DNA of 64,000 nucleotides from Myxococcota bacterium (GTDB lineage Bacteria; Myxococcota_C; UBA6777). Each line of letters begins with the position of its first letter. Position 1 is the first letter of the stretch. The notes below the pieces were generated by a model. That model did not search any database, was not told where the DNA came from, and worked only from the letters and a program-made list of their open reading frames with translations. Location: assembly GCA_023150835.1 (NCBI GenBank), contig JAKLKB010000004.1, positions 1 through 64,000 of the forward strand, written 5' to 3'. Positions 1 through 8,938 of this stretch are shown here, in pieces. The position numbers and the translations under genes were made by a program.

Positions 1-1
1 G

Positions 2-648
2 AAGGCTTATGTACTGGACCGAGATGGGTATCGCTGCCAATCAGGGCGAAAAGTCGAACACGACAAGGTATTACAAGTGCATCACAAGGTGTATCGCTCA
101 CAGGGCGGGACAGATACGCCCGACAATCTTGTGACAATATGCCGAAAGTGTCACGAGGACTTGCATGCTGGAATGTTTGAACTGAAAGCGAGAAAAAGCA
201 AAACGAAACACGCGACAGAGATGGGGATCGTGAAATCGCAGTTAAAAAAACGTTGGAGGTTTGAAGAGACGTATGGCTACGAGACGAAGTACAAGCGAGA
301 ACAGTGTTTGGGCTTGTCGAAGAGCCATGCCAACGATGCGGTGGCGATCTGCTGCGAAGAAGGAGAAACGGTGAAGTTGGACGAAGTGTTGTACTTGAAG
401 CGGCATGTTTCGGCAGGGGATTACCAACAAACGATGGGCAGACATTCACAAACACGTCTTCCCACAGGAAAACTGTTTGGGCTACGCAAACACGACTTGG
501 TGAGAACAGAAACATACACAGGATGGGTACTTCCGTCAATGTCAAGAAGGCCACCACTCGGCTGGCCGCACGAACCACCACCCTCACAACACAAAGAAAG
601 GGCGGCGCTTCCTCCCCCCTCGCCCATAAGGGGGTCTCCGCGCCTTAA
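2..648 (+). pseudogene. iscB: IscB-like RNA-guided nuclease, 3' part, frameshifted
   Basis: The gene enters from the left edge. The visible protein carries an HNH domain: a VHH core near 77-85, the downstream DNLV motif, and the paired CRKC and HEDLH metal-site residues. It is followed by the RuvC-III-type stretch SKSHANDAVAICC near 313-355, then the KLFGLRK segment. This order (HNH, RuvC-III, C-terminal domain) is that of IscB proteins of IS200/IS605-type elements. The expected C-terminal end (SVNVKK...RLAARTTTL, stop at 646-648) is present, but in a different frame. Roughly 20 codons normally found between the two parts appear to be missing near 515-530, so a small deletion with frameshift has joined the frames. 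The family comparison is from memory, not an alignment. The catalytic HNH and RuvC-III residues in view look intact. The 5' half and any omega-RNA lie outside the window. Confidence 0.75.
604..644 (+). repeat. IS200/IS605-type right-end hairpin
   Basis: GGCGC at 604-608 pairs with GCGCC at 640-644, and a C-run at 614-619 pairs with the G-run at 630-634 around an AT-containing loop. The unpaired TTCCT / TCTCC sides are typical of right ends of IscB/TnpB-carrying IS200/IS605 elements. The expected iscB stop codon falls just after it (646-648). I infer that the element ends close to 645-650. Confidence 0.6.
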
Positions 649-649
649 A

Positions 650-1042
650 AACGATGACGATGCCCTGCGTTTGTTGACCGCTCGCTATCTCGAACACCAC
701 GGCATCGACGTTTGCGCCTGTACGAACGGACTGGAAGCCTACCGTTGTTTTGTAGACCACGGGCGCTTCGATCTGCTGTTGACGGATATCCTGATGCCTG
801 AGATGGATGGTCTCGATCTCACGCGCTCGGTTCGACAGGTCCGCCCTGCCTTGCCCGTATTGTTTGTTTCAGGATTCACCCCACAACCCCTCCGACTCGA
901 AGACTTTCTTAGCGGCCCAACGATCTTTCTTCCGAAGCCTTACCCGCTCCCCCAACTGCTCGAAAACCTCCACCGTTTGTGGTCGCTCTCTCTCCCAACA
1001 AACACAAGCTGCGACGTAATACGATCTCCGAGTCATCTGTGA
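650..1042 (+). pseudogene. Response-regulator receiver domain, 5' end lost
   Basis: The reading frame that leaves the iscB remnant continues into a near-complete receiver domain. It has the DDD acidic cluster at the start, the phospho-acceptor Asp in the LLLTDILMP segment (codon about 785), the Ser of PVLFVSGF, and the conserved Lys-Pro of FLPKPYP. The first beta strand (normally three or four hydrophobic residues before DDD) and any start codon are missing. This suggests the insertion landed at the very 5' end of a receiver gene. The last 7 or so codons and the stop lie inside repeat A1. It could be expressed only as an IscB-receiver fusion or from a start inside the frame; no good ribosome binding site is visible. 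No output domain follows. Confidence 0.65.
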
Positions 1043-1123
1043 TCGAAGGAGAGTGCGTAGACGCCCTGTGCTTGGGCAGCCACAGGGGGCCCCGACATCT
1101 GATCATACAACGAGCGGATTTTT
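1021..1123 (+). repeat. Family A short interspersed repeat, copy A1
   Basis: Starts ACGATCTCCG and ends near the sequence CGGATTTT. It contains the family core GTAGACGCCC...TTGGGCAGCCACAGGGGG. Compared with A2 and A3, the right end is degenerate. It overlaps the 3' end of the receiver frame. Confidence 0.65.
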
Positions 1124-1512
1124 ACACGCTTGGTGGGTTTCGTATTCATCCGCAAACCTTGGTTTTTACGTCATTTTTCGGAAAAGAAACGACATTCTCG
1201 CATTGGTTGTGGCAGGTATCTCTCTGCACGAAGCAAGCACATCATGTGAGCCGTTCCCTTCCGCGTTTGCACCCACTTCAAGCCGACGCAGCGGTGGCAA
1301 AGACTGCTCGGAAAAAGCGATGGCGTCTGCTCGTTGCCTGTCGGATCCTTCTGCTCAAACAACGCGCTGTCTTTTTCAGATGGAGGTTCGATCAAAGCGG
1401 TACTTTGTTGTGTTTTGTTGTCTCGTGTTTTTTCCAAAAGACATTCTTCCTGTCGACAAGTCTTTTCTGTAGAAGGGCCTCTGCTTCGGAAACCCCGTAT
1501 GTTCGTGCGATG
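1124..1512. other. Intergenic, no recognised gene
   Basis: This stretch lies between repeat A1 and the 3' end of a minus-strand kinase gene. Several open frames cross it, but none has a ribosome binding site or protein-like composition. No hairpin followed by a T-run was found. Confidence 0.5.
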
Positions 1513-4029
1513 TCAACGGCGTTTTCGACGCCAAGGGCGCTTTTTGTGTTTGGTCGGATGGCGGGGTTTTTTTGCATTGGAGGAGCCAAGCCCAGATGAA
1601 GGGCGTTTGCCTTTGATCCAAACGCGCTGCTTTTGCCAACGCATCATCGGCCTGCCTTGGGCGCTTTCCCAGACCCAAACAGGCCGCTCTTGTTCGTCCC
1701 AGAAACCTCCAGTACGCGGAGGCTTGGGGATTTTTGCAAGAGAGGCTTGCGGCCCCTTCGGTGGGGTATCATGGATCTCTGTTTCGCGTTCTGCCAAACC
1801 GAACCACACCAAGGCCAACCCCAACCACACCACAAAAATCCCTCCCGCACTCACCCAAAACAGCACCGATGCGGGGGATGTAGGAGTTTTGGGTGCTTTG
1901 GGTGTTTTGGGCGAAGAGAGGGGGGCACGCACAGAACGCGAAGCAGAAGAGGGCGGAGCCTCTGGGCTGATGCGTTCGTGCGATCCAAACGCTGTGGTTC
2001 CGGAACTGGCCGACTGTTGGGCAGAAAGAGATGGCGGCGTGCTTTTTGTGGTGATGACAGGGATTTGTTGATCTCCTTGGCGAGACAAGGGGCGGCGTTC
2101 TGGTTTGCGAAACAACGCCTCCAAAGCCGCCTTTCCATCGAGTCGATCGTGTGCTTCGGCTTGTTCGGGAGATTGTGGGAGAAACAACGGTGGACGTGAA
2201 TCGACGGCCTGCGAAGTGCGAACTTCCCACTCATCCTGCGTTGGCTGAACGTCGAAAACAGCGGTGGGTTGGGCAGCAGCAGAACGATCAACCTCGGATG
2301 CTACGACAGAGGAAGAATGGTTCGCAGGAGTCGCGTCAAAGACTTCGCTTGATGGGGCATAGTTCGCAGAAGTCGCGTCAAAGACTTCGCTCGACGGGGC
2401 GGTGGCTGCGCTATCTTTGGCTGTGGTGGTCCACTCAGAAGGTGTGATCACGACATCGGGAGCGGCGAGCGTCGGCGCAAAAGCCAGCGATTCGGTTCCT
2501 TGTGCAGCGTGCGCAGCAGAATTTCCCCACGCAGCGCGTTGTTCTTTGCGCATCGGCGTATCAAGCGGTGGGTCGGTCTCCGAAGAAAGCGCATCCGCAA
2601 AAGGAGAAACAAAGCCTTGCACCACTGTTTTTTGAGAAAGAGGCAGAGCGGTACCTTGTGCAGAAGTCAAGTCTTCCTTGTTGGCATCCGCGTGTTGCGC
2701 ATCAAAAAAGTCTTGTGGATCGACAGGCGGGCGAAAGGCCGCCATCAAGCTGCGTGTGGGGAGTGGGCGCGTTGGGTCTTGGAAAGACAAGTCCTCGGGA
2801 GGAAAGGCGGATTCATCCACCAACGCCGAGAGCACAGGACTCCCCTTCGGTCGGCCCGTCCCAACAAAGCCGCTCCGAGAGGAGGACAAGCGCTCTCCGC
2901 TTTCGGAGGAGTTTTCGCTGCGTTCAGAGGACGCATCAACAGAGGATAACGCTCCTCCTGAACCGCCCTCATGTTCTTGATGTAGGCCATCCGGGCTTTC
3001 TTTGTGTCGAGGGCGCTCCACAAACGACTGATACAACATCGTCCCCACTGCAAAGCCCTCGCGATCCCCGACAGCCGTTGCATCGCCCATCTCGACAAGG
3101 TGCGCGTGGACTTCTTCGCGCAACGCCTCCAACGGATACGACTCAAACCCCGCAGGATCGACACCAAACTCTAGTAACATCGCCAGCGCCAGCGCACGCG
3201 CAAGCTCATCACAACTCGCGTACCGCTGTTCGGGCATCGTCGACAAACAACGCAACAGCACATACTCTAAAAACTCGGATATATCGGGATTTAAAGAGCG
3301 CGGCGAAGGCGGACCCTCGTGCATTTGTTTGTAAAGCACCACTTGACTATCGCCCCGAAAAGGCAGTCTCCCCGTCAACAACAGAAACAGCAACACCCCC
3401 AAGCTGTAGATATCGGCACGTTGATCAACGTGCTTGCTATCCAAAAACTGCTCTGGAGCCATGTACTTGAGCGTCCCAAGCGAGGCCCCTGTGCGCGTCA
3501 ATCCGTCGTCTTGTTCGTCGATCGCTTTGGCGATCCCAAAGTCCGCAACTTTCGGGATCATCCGCAATCCTTCTTCATGCAGCAAGATATTCGACGGCTT
3601 CAGATCGCGGTGGATCAACGAACAGGCGTGCGCGTGCGACATCGCGTCCAAGATCGCCGACATCAAGTGCCAGATCTCCGTCAGTGGGATGCTTTGGCGC
3701 AAGCGCTTCAATAAGTCCCGCAGATCCTCTCCCACGATCCATTCCATCACGATCGCACAAACGGTCCCATCCGAAAATACATCGTAGACTTGGACGATAT
3801 TGGCGTGGTGTAGCCTCCCTTGATAACGGCCCTCATCCTCAAAACGCGCCCGTACTCGGGCCTCTTCCACAAGGTGAGGCAACAAGACCTTGATCGCCAC
3901 CGTTAAGCCTGTCTGCGTATCGTACCCCCGAAACACCCAAGACATCCCGCCTTTGCCCACAAATGCGTCAAGGCGATAACGGCCCCGTAACACCTTTCCG
4001 ACCAGCGCACGCCCTGACAAGATATCCAT
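1513..4029 (-). CDS. Membrane-anchored Ser/Thr protein kinase
   Basis: This 838-residue protein has an N-terminal Hanks-type kinase domain (about 15-275): glycine loop GKGGMS at 25-30, VAIK with catalytic Lys 47, HRDLKPSN at 140-147, DFG at 163-165, APE at 191-193. A long acidic, Ser/Pro-rich low-complexity linker (about 330-730) follows. One hydrophobic segment of about 25 residues near 740-765 would anchor the protein, and a short basic, Trp-rich tail lies beyond it. The catalytic domain is predicted to be cytoplasmic. The start is preceded by GGAGAAGAGGG. The linker carries near-identical SSEVFDATSANY-type repeats. No sensor domain is recognised, so the signal is unknown. The kinase assignment is firm; substrates cannot be read from the sequence. 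Confidence 0.92.
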   Translation of the reverse strand: MDILSGRALVGKVLRGRYRLDAFVGKGGMSWVFRGYDTQTGLTVAIKVLLPHLVEEARVRARFEDEGRYQGRLHHANIVQVYDVFSDGTVCAIVMEWIVGEDLRDLLKRLRQSIPLTEIWHLMSAILDAMSHAHACSLIHRDLKPSNILLHEEGLRMIPKVADFGIAKAIDEQDDGLTRTGASLGTLKYMAPEQFLDSKHVDQRADIYSLGVLLFLLLTGRLPFRGDSQVVLYKQMHEGPPSPRSLNPDISEFLEYVLLRCLSTMPEQRYASCDELARALALAMLLEFGVDPAGFESYPLEALREEVHAHLVEMGDATAVGDREGFAVGTMLYQSFVERPRHKESPDGLHQEHEGGSGGALSSVDASSERSENSSESGERLSSSRSGFVGTGRPKGSPVLSALVDESAFPPEDLSFQDPTRPLPTRSLMAAFRPPVDPQDFFDAQHADANKEDLTSAQGTALPLSQKTVVQGFVSPFADALSSETDPPLDTPMRKEQRAAWGNSAAHAAQGTESLAFAPTLAAPDVVITPSEWTTTAKDSAATAPSSEVFDATSANYAPSSEVFDATPANHSSSVVASEVDRSAAAQPTAVFDVQPTQDEWEVRTSQAVDSRPPLFLPQSPEQAEAHDRLDGKAALEALFRKPERRPLSRQGDQQIPVITTKSTPPSLSAQQSASSGTTAFGSHERISPEAPPSSASRSVRAPLSSPKTPKAPKTPTSPASVLFWVSAGGIFVVWLGLALVWFGLAERETEIHDTPPKGPQASLAKIPKPPRTGGFWDEQERPVWVWESAQGRPMMRWQKQRVWIKGKRPSSGLGSSNAKKPRHPTKHKKRPWRRKRR

Positions 4030-4151
4030 CCCTCTTCTCCAACCACCGCAGATGCTTTCTCGCGATCCTCGGCCTTCGACGCATTCTTGGCCGCAAGACG
4101 CCCCACATCACGCCGCATAGCAGAGATCTGCCCGTTGGACAAGAGACCGCC

Positions 4152-4481
4152 CTACGACAACAGCGCTGGCAACGAAGGGTCTGATGTTCCGCGCAGATCG
4201 TACTCACCCGATAAAACACGCCGCATCACCGACTCATGCTGCATCTTCAAAAAAATCCGCTTCCCTGCCTCAGAACCCTCTCTCGAAGCTTGCGCGCTTG
4301 GGATACTTTGCAGAAAAGACGCCACCACTTTTTCTTTGGAAGAGATCGTCGACACACAACAGCCCACCTCTAGGCGCGTTCGCACTTCCAAATGACGCCC
4401 TTGGTGCGCCAACGTCGACATCAAGTACGGGCGCCCCCCCTCCTCGATCCTCCACTCTGTACGCTCTCTGTTCTCTGTCAT
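4152..4481 (-). CDS. Small hypothetical protein
   Basis: A 109-residue frame starting MTENRERTEWRIEEGG, with an AGAG-containing purine stretch about 10 bases upstream. It has balanced protein-like composition with a predicted beta-rich N-terminal half (RPYLMSTLAHQGRHLEVRTR) and a helical C-terminal half. No family is recognised. It sits between two kinase genes on the same strand, and an imperfect 16-bp direct repeat lies about 140-215 bases upstream. It may be a regulator-sized protein. The frame could extend upstream to 4562, but that region lacks protein-like character. Moderate confidence that it is real. Confidence 0.5.
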   Translation of the reverse strand: MTENRERTEWRIEEGGRPYLMSTLAHQGRHLEVRTRLEVGCCVSTISSKEKVVASFLQSIPSAQASREGSEAGKRIFLKMQHESVMRRVLSGEYDLRGTSDPSLPALLS

Positions 4482-4900
4482 GTCGCACGCTCTCTTTTTT
4501 TCCCTGCGTTGCCAAACATCAGACCGACGCAGTTTGCCTCTCGTCGACAAAAAGCGCTTCATTCAAAAGATATGCCATGCCCAATTATCGGGCATCTCGA
4601 CAAACGCAACGCCCATTCTGCCAACGCAATGGTACAGAAGCGTTAAGCTGAGTATACATTTTCAAGAAGTGACGCTCGATCAACGCAATGGAACAGTTGC
4701 GTGTCGTTGAAGCAAGAACTCCGAGCAAGATGTTTGAAGAAGCCCTCCCCCTTTGTGCCTGTCCTCTCCCGCCCGCTCGAAAGTATGCTTCGCGATAGAA
4801 CGCGGACCCTCTCGCTGATATCCCCTTCCCTCCGAATCTTCAGACATCCGCAAAAGCCATTTGCCCGCTCCACAGTGCATTTTGCTCGTTCGCTCTTTGA
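4482..4900. other. Intergenic region between two minus-strand genes
   Basis: About 420 bases hold the 16-bp direct repeat pair described separately and no convincing gene. The open frames here overlap one another on both strands and lack ribosome binding sites. Confidence 0.45.
4622..4696 (-). promoter_or_regulatory. Direct repeat pair, possible operator
   Basis: CAACGCAATGGTACAG at 4622-4637 and CAACGCAATGGAACAG at 4681-4696 differ by one base and are 59 bp apart, start to start. Between them on the minus strand lies TATACT, a possible -10 box, without a good -35. The pair lies upstream of the small gene at 4152-4481. The regulatory role is inferred. Confidence 0.35.
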
Positions 4901-7297
4901 TCAATCAAAGACATCGGGCGCAAGGTACACCATCTGTTCTTCCGAACGCTGGGCCTTCCAAGAGATATTGCGGGTGATATGGCCCTTTTTCACGAGGCGG
5001 ATCTGCACCACTTTTCCTTCAGGAACAAGCAGCGGATAGGGCGTCGTCCCCACCAGCTTTTCGTCCAAAAAAACCGACGCTTCCGACGGGTTTGTCTTGA
5101 TCGATAGCCGGTAGAGTTTGCGCAAGACGACGTGCTGTATCTCGGACTTTTTTGCAATCCACGTATAACTGCGCTCCACAAAGCCATCCCGTTTGAGCAC
5201 CACCGCGATCTCTTGGCCTTGCTTGGCTTGCAAGCGCAGCGGTGTCCGCCCTTTTGAGACGCTACCTTCCAACACCTCGGCACCTTGGGGATTGCTGTTT
5301 AAGAGCAGAGAAAACACAAGCTCTTTGGGGGGTTGAGTCGTTCGCCCAAACAGCCACAGGCCAACCAAAACCAACAGCACAAAAGCCCCAGCCAACGCTC
5401 CAAACATCCGCCATTTGCGCCAATCTGAGGCACGGTCACGCGGCGGTGAGGGATCGCCCAGCAGGGCCTCTAAGCGGTCATTGGATTCGCTTGTGGCGTG
5501 TGGGATCTCAGGGCTTGCAAGCTTCAAAAAAGGCGAAGGAGTCGGTGGATCTTCTGGATGCGAGACCTGCCCCAGATTTGTGTGTGATGGGCTGTTCTTT
5601 GCGTGCGATGGGCCTTTTGGGGCAGAAACAGGCGGCTGATTGCGTGATTGCCACGGAGGCATGGGGGTATTGGAGCCATCTTCGGAATAAGCCAACGCAG
5701 GAGAAGAAGCCGCAGGAAACACACCGCTACCCCGACTTAAAGGAGCATTTGGAGAAGATAACGACGGAAAAGGCGGAAGATTCGTAAGAGAAGGCGAAGA
5801 CATCGCCCCCATCGGCGGTAAAGCCCCAATTGCGGGCATCCCCGTTGAAGAGGGCGAGATCCCGCCCGTCGAGGGATTTGCGATCCGAACGGATGGATCG
5901 CTAAACGGGGCAACCACCGAAACGCGAGCCGCAGCAGAAGGCGACGGCAGAGTCACACGCTGCGGCCCCTCTGATGCGGCAGGTGGCGTCGGCGATGGCG
6001 GCGCAAGCACCGATGGAACCCCCGCTTGCTTTTCACCTGCAAAGAAGGGGCTTTTTTCCGAAGATGGCGGAGCCACCGCAGAGGCCGAAGAAGACGGAGC
6101 CACCGCAGAGGCCGAAGAAGACGGAGCCACCGCAGAGGTCGAAGAAGACGGAGCCGTGGTGTTGGAAGGGGGGCTTCCTGCTGCGATGCCGAAAGACAGC
6201 GTGCTTGGTTCAGAAAGCAAAGAAGAAGACGGGAGAGCGGAGGCAGATGACGGAGAAGCGCGTGGGGTTGTGGAAGATGCAGGAAAGGAGGAAGAAAGAT
6301 CGGCAGCAGGGCGACTTTTTTCTGATGCAAATTCGCCGTCTTGTATGGCATTTTGGAGTGCGGCCAAAAAGCTTTGGCCGTCGGGATAGCGATCTTCTCG
6401 ATTTTTGGAAAGCGCCTTCTCAAGGACAGGTTGGAAACGGACGTCTGCGCCCGAGCAGACGATATCGATACGCGGCACACGTTCTTCGAGGTGCGCCATC
6501 GCGGTCGCCATCGGCGATTCTTTCTTAAAGGGCGGAGAGCCCGTGATCATCTGAAACAAGATCACAGCCAGAGAATACAGATCGCAACGGTGATCGATCT
6601 CTTTGCTGCTGCGGATCTGTTCGGGAGACATATACGTCGGTGTACCGAGCGAATGTCCTGTGACAGTGTGACCTTCGTTGACGTTGTCCATCACTTTGGC
6701 GATCCCAAAGTCCACGACTTTTGGGACGATGCCGCGCTCTGTCTCGGCAAGCAGCAAGTTTCCGGGCTTGAGATCGCGGTGGATCACGCGTTGGCTGTGG
6801 GCGTAGTGCATCCCTTCGAGCAACGGCCCGATAATCGGCATAAACAGATCGGGCGTGGTGGGAAAGGTCTGATTGCGCAGCCATTGCGACAACGTCAAGC
6901 CTTCGACCCAATCCATGACAAAGCCCAAAAGGCCCTGCTCTTCGACGAAATCCAACACGCGCACGATATTCGGATGCTGCAAGCTAAACTGGATCTGCGC
7001 TTCCATCCGAAAGCGATATTGCATCACTTCTTCTTTGACAAGATGGCGAAAGATCAGTTTGATGGCGACGGGCCGGTTGAATTGGACGTGCTTGGCTCGA
7101 TACACATAAGCCATTCCCCCCTTCCCAACAGGGTATTCAAGCTGGTACTTGCCGCACAAGATGATCCCGTGAAGCTGTTCGTCATCAAGGTGCGCCAATG
7201 GCGACTCACCCAAAGAAACAGGACGCCCGCAATGGGGACAAGCCTTTGCTGCATCAGAGTGTTCATTGCCACAATCAGGGCAGCGAATCAGCGCCAT
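4901..7297 (-). CDS. Zinc-ribbon Ser/Thr protein kinase with PEGA domains
   Basis: This 798-residue protein opens with a zinc ribbon (CPDC at 6-9, CPHC at 20-23) followed directly by a Hanks-type kinase domain: GKGGMA at 58-63, Lys 80, HRDLKPGN at 163-170, DFG at 186-188. A long Ala/Pro/Ser linker (about 330-610) contains a 27-bp tandem repeat. One transmembrane helix (about 630-650) is followed by two PEGA domains (about 660-795), whose NPQGAEV and NPSEASVFLDEKLVGTTP motifs are visible. The kinase domain should be cytoplasmic and the PEGA repeats periplasmic. The start at 7297 is chosen because GAGGAG lies six bases before it and the zinc ribbon begins there; the frame is open 43 codons further upstream without support. 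It is divergent from the exported protein gene at 7541. Confidence 0.92.
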   Translation of the reverse strand: MALIRCPDCGNEHSDAAKACPHCGRPVSLGESPLAHLDDEQLHGIILCGKYQLEYPVGKGGMAYVYRAKHVQFNRPVAIKLIFRHLVKEEVMQYRFRMEAQIQFSLQHPNIVRVLDFVEEQGLLGFVMDWVEGLTLSQWLRNQTFPTTPDLFMPIIGPLLEGMHYAHSQRVIHRDLKPGNLLLAETERGIVPKVVDFGIAKVMDNVNEGHTVTGHSLGTPTYMSPEQIRSSKEIDHRCDLYSLAVILFQMITGSPPFKKESPMATAMAHLEERVPRIDIVCSGADVRFQPVLEKALSKNREDRYPDGQSFLAALQNAIQDGEFASEKSRPAADLSSSFPASSTTPRASPSSASALPSSSLLSEPSTLSFGIAAGSPPSNTTAPSSSTSAVAPSSSASAVAPSSSASAVAPPSSEKSPFFAGEKQAGVPSVLAPPSPTPPAASEGPQRVTLPSPSAAARVSVVAPFSDPSVRIANPSTGGISPSSTGMPAIGALPPMGAMSSPSLTNLPPFPSLSSPNAPLSRGSGVFPAASSPALAYSEDGSNTPMPPWQSRNQPPVSAPKGPSHAKNSPSHTNLGQVSHPEDPPTPSPFLKLASPEIPHATSESNDRLEALLGDPSPPRDRASDWRKWRMFGALAGAFVLLVLVGLWLFGRTTQPPKELVFSLLLNSNPQGAEVLEGSVSKGRTPLRLQAKQGQEIAVVLKRDGFVERSYTWIAKKSEIQHVVLRKLYRLSIKTNPSEASVFLDEKLVGTTPYPLLVPEGKVVQIRLVKKGHITRNISWKAQRSEEQMVYLAPDVFD
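6062..6152. repeat. 27-bp in-frame minisatellite
   Basis: At least three copies of a 27-bp unit (GAAGACGGAGCCACCGCAGA and flanks) encode Ser/Ala/Val/Pro nonamers in the linker of the PEGA kinase. Copy number variation would only lengthen the linker. Confidence 0.8.
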
Positions 7298-7540
7298 ACT
7301 CGCTCCTCGAAACAGCTTCTCAAGACATCTCTCCGCTCTGGTTTGGCACCTGCGCGCCCACATTTGGCACTCGGACGGGTCTCTCACCCAACAGCTTGAC
7401 CCCATGCCACCAAGATCATCGCCCAACTCGTTGCTCTAGCAAGAAGCCCCCCCCTTGTCAAGCAACCCGCCCTCCCCCTACGATGGGAAGCCTGATCGCC
7501 TTTCCTTGAGAACCTCGGCCCAAACCACGAGAAGACCTCG

Positions 7541-8518
7541 ATGCAAACATACCCCACTCTGCGCCCGCTCGTCTTTTGGCTGGCCTGTTGCTTGACCCCG
7601 CTGCTCGGCTCTGTTGTCCACGCAGACGACGCACGCATCAAGGAGATGAAATACGCTTACAGCGAGGGTTACAATCTCTATCAGCGAAACTCCTTTAAAA
7701 AAGCCATCGCTTATTTCACCCAAGCCCACCGCCTCGCCCCCAACGACGACCGCTATCAACGCTTTCGTGCAGCAGTCGCTTTTTTTCTCGCCCAATGTTA
7801 CGACAAGATCCAACAGCCTCGCATCGCCCGTCGATGGCTGCTGCTCTACCGCAAAAGCAAAGCCGCCGACCCGCGCTTTCGCCAAGAAGCGGATGCCCTC
7901 TGGGAGCGCATCCGCCCTCGCCCCTCCACTCCCCTACGCCCACCCCCTCGCCGCGATATCGCTCTACGCCCACCCCCTCCTGCTCCCAAAGACATCGGCG
8001 AAGAACGCCTCTACGATCTCCCCCCCGGACGCCCTGTGGGCAACTCCCCAAGCCGCGAAGAACTCGAACGCCGCCTCAACAACCCCCTCTACTACAACAC
8101 CACACCGCCCACACCACCGATGCGGATCGCTGCCTACGTCTTCCTCGGCCTCGGTAGTGTCGCTCTTCTTGTGGGTGCCTCCACGCACATCGCCGCTGCC
8201 GCCCAAGACGCCCAAGCCCGAGAACTCTTTGCCAAAGGCTCCCAAGCCTCTGTCTCCGCCGCCGATATCACCGAGCGCCTCCGATCGGCAAGTACCCTCC
8301 AAACCGCAAGCCTTTCCATCTACGGAGCCGCTGTCCTTTTTGCTGCCACAGGTGTCTTGCTGTTTTTTCTCTCCCCAACCGCCCAAACCACCCCATCCAC
8401 CGCCTCTCCTACGCCACCCTCGACCCCAACCACCGTTCCACCTGCCCCAACCACCGCTCCTTCCGTTCCTGCCGCTCCGACAGCCCCCACCAAGGGGTCC
8501 GCTCTCTTTGTTTACTGA
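7541..8518 (+). CDS. Exported TPR-like membrane protein
   Basis: This 325-residue protein has an N-terminal signal peptide (about 1-28, ending VVHADD). A helical TPR-like region (about 35-125) contains the pattern EGYNLYQRNSFKKAIAYF. A proline-rich linker and two hydrophobic segments (about 200-222 and 260-282) near the C-terminus follow, then a Pro/Thr/Ala-rich tail. GAGAAGA lies about eight bases before the ATG. The architecture (TPR plus C-terminal membrane pair) recurs in myxobacterial envelope proteins and resembles the protein at 42688-43758. The function is unknown; it is probably a periplasmic scaffold. It is transcribed away from the kinase upstream with 243 bp between the starts. 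Confidence 0.75.
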   Translation: MQTYPTLRPLVFWLACCLTPLLGSVVHADDARIKEMKYAYSEGYNLYQRNSFKKAIAYFTQAHRLAPNDDRYQRFRAAVAFFLAQCYDKIQQPRIARRWLLLYRKSKAADPRFRQEADALWERIRPRPSTPLRPPPRRDIALRPPPPAPKDIGEERLYDLPPGRPVGNSPSREELERRLNNPLYYNTTPPTPPMRIAAYVFLGLGSVALLVGASTHIAAAAQDAQARELFAKGSQASVSAADITERLRSASTLQTASLSIYGAAVLFAATGVLLFFLSPTAQTTPSTASPTPPSTPTTVPPAPTTAPSVPAAPTAPTKGSALFVY

Positions 8519-8599
8519 TGCCTACGCAAGACTCCAGTCTCGTGGTGCATGTGTACGCCAACGCCCCCTCTCCTGCGTTCTTTTTCTTTCCGCAGAAGT

Positions 8600-8754
8600 G
8601 ACGCTGTTGAAGAATATTTGTGTGGAGCGCTACCCCACGCCCCGCAAGGGCCTCGGCCCCCTTGGCCCCGATCGGCAGTCGATCCATCGTCCTTCAAATG
8701 AACTGCGCTGCCGCGTGAAAGGCCGCAAACACCGCTTTTTTTGTCAATTGCGCC
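8600..8754 (+). repeat. Family B repeat, copy B7 (divergent)
   Basis: Begins GACGCTGTTG and ends TTTTTTTGTCAATTGCGCC, with the family landmarks CCCCACGCCCCGCAAGGG and AACACCGCTTTTTTT-like end. It is oriented toward the gene at 8939. It is the most divergent of the full-length copies. Confidence 0.55.
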
Positions 8755-8938
8755 GTTCCTATGCCCATAAACTCTTGCTTACACCAACTCATTTCTTGTG
8801 TTTTCGCTTCGTGGCACATATCCTGAATCATGCGCCCACAACACCTTGCAACCTAGAATCTCCTCTCTATTCAATGAGTTGCACATCAAGTCCTTTCACG
8901 CGGCGAAACCAACGCCTCTCTGACCCTAGGAGCCGATC

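Noticed and set aside
1053-1472. A plus-strand frame of about 140 codons after the receiver domain
   Set aside because: It begins inside repeat A1, has no ribosome binding site, and its composition is not protein-like.
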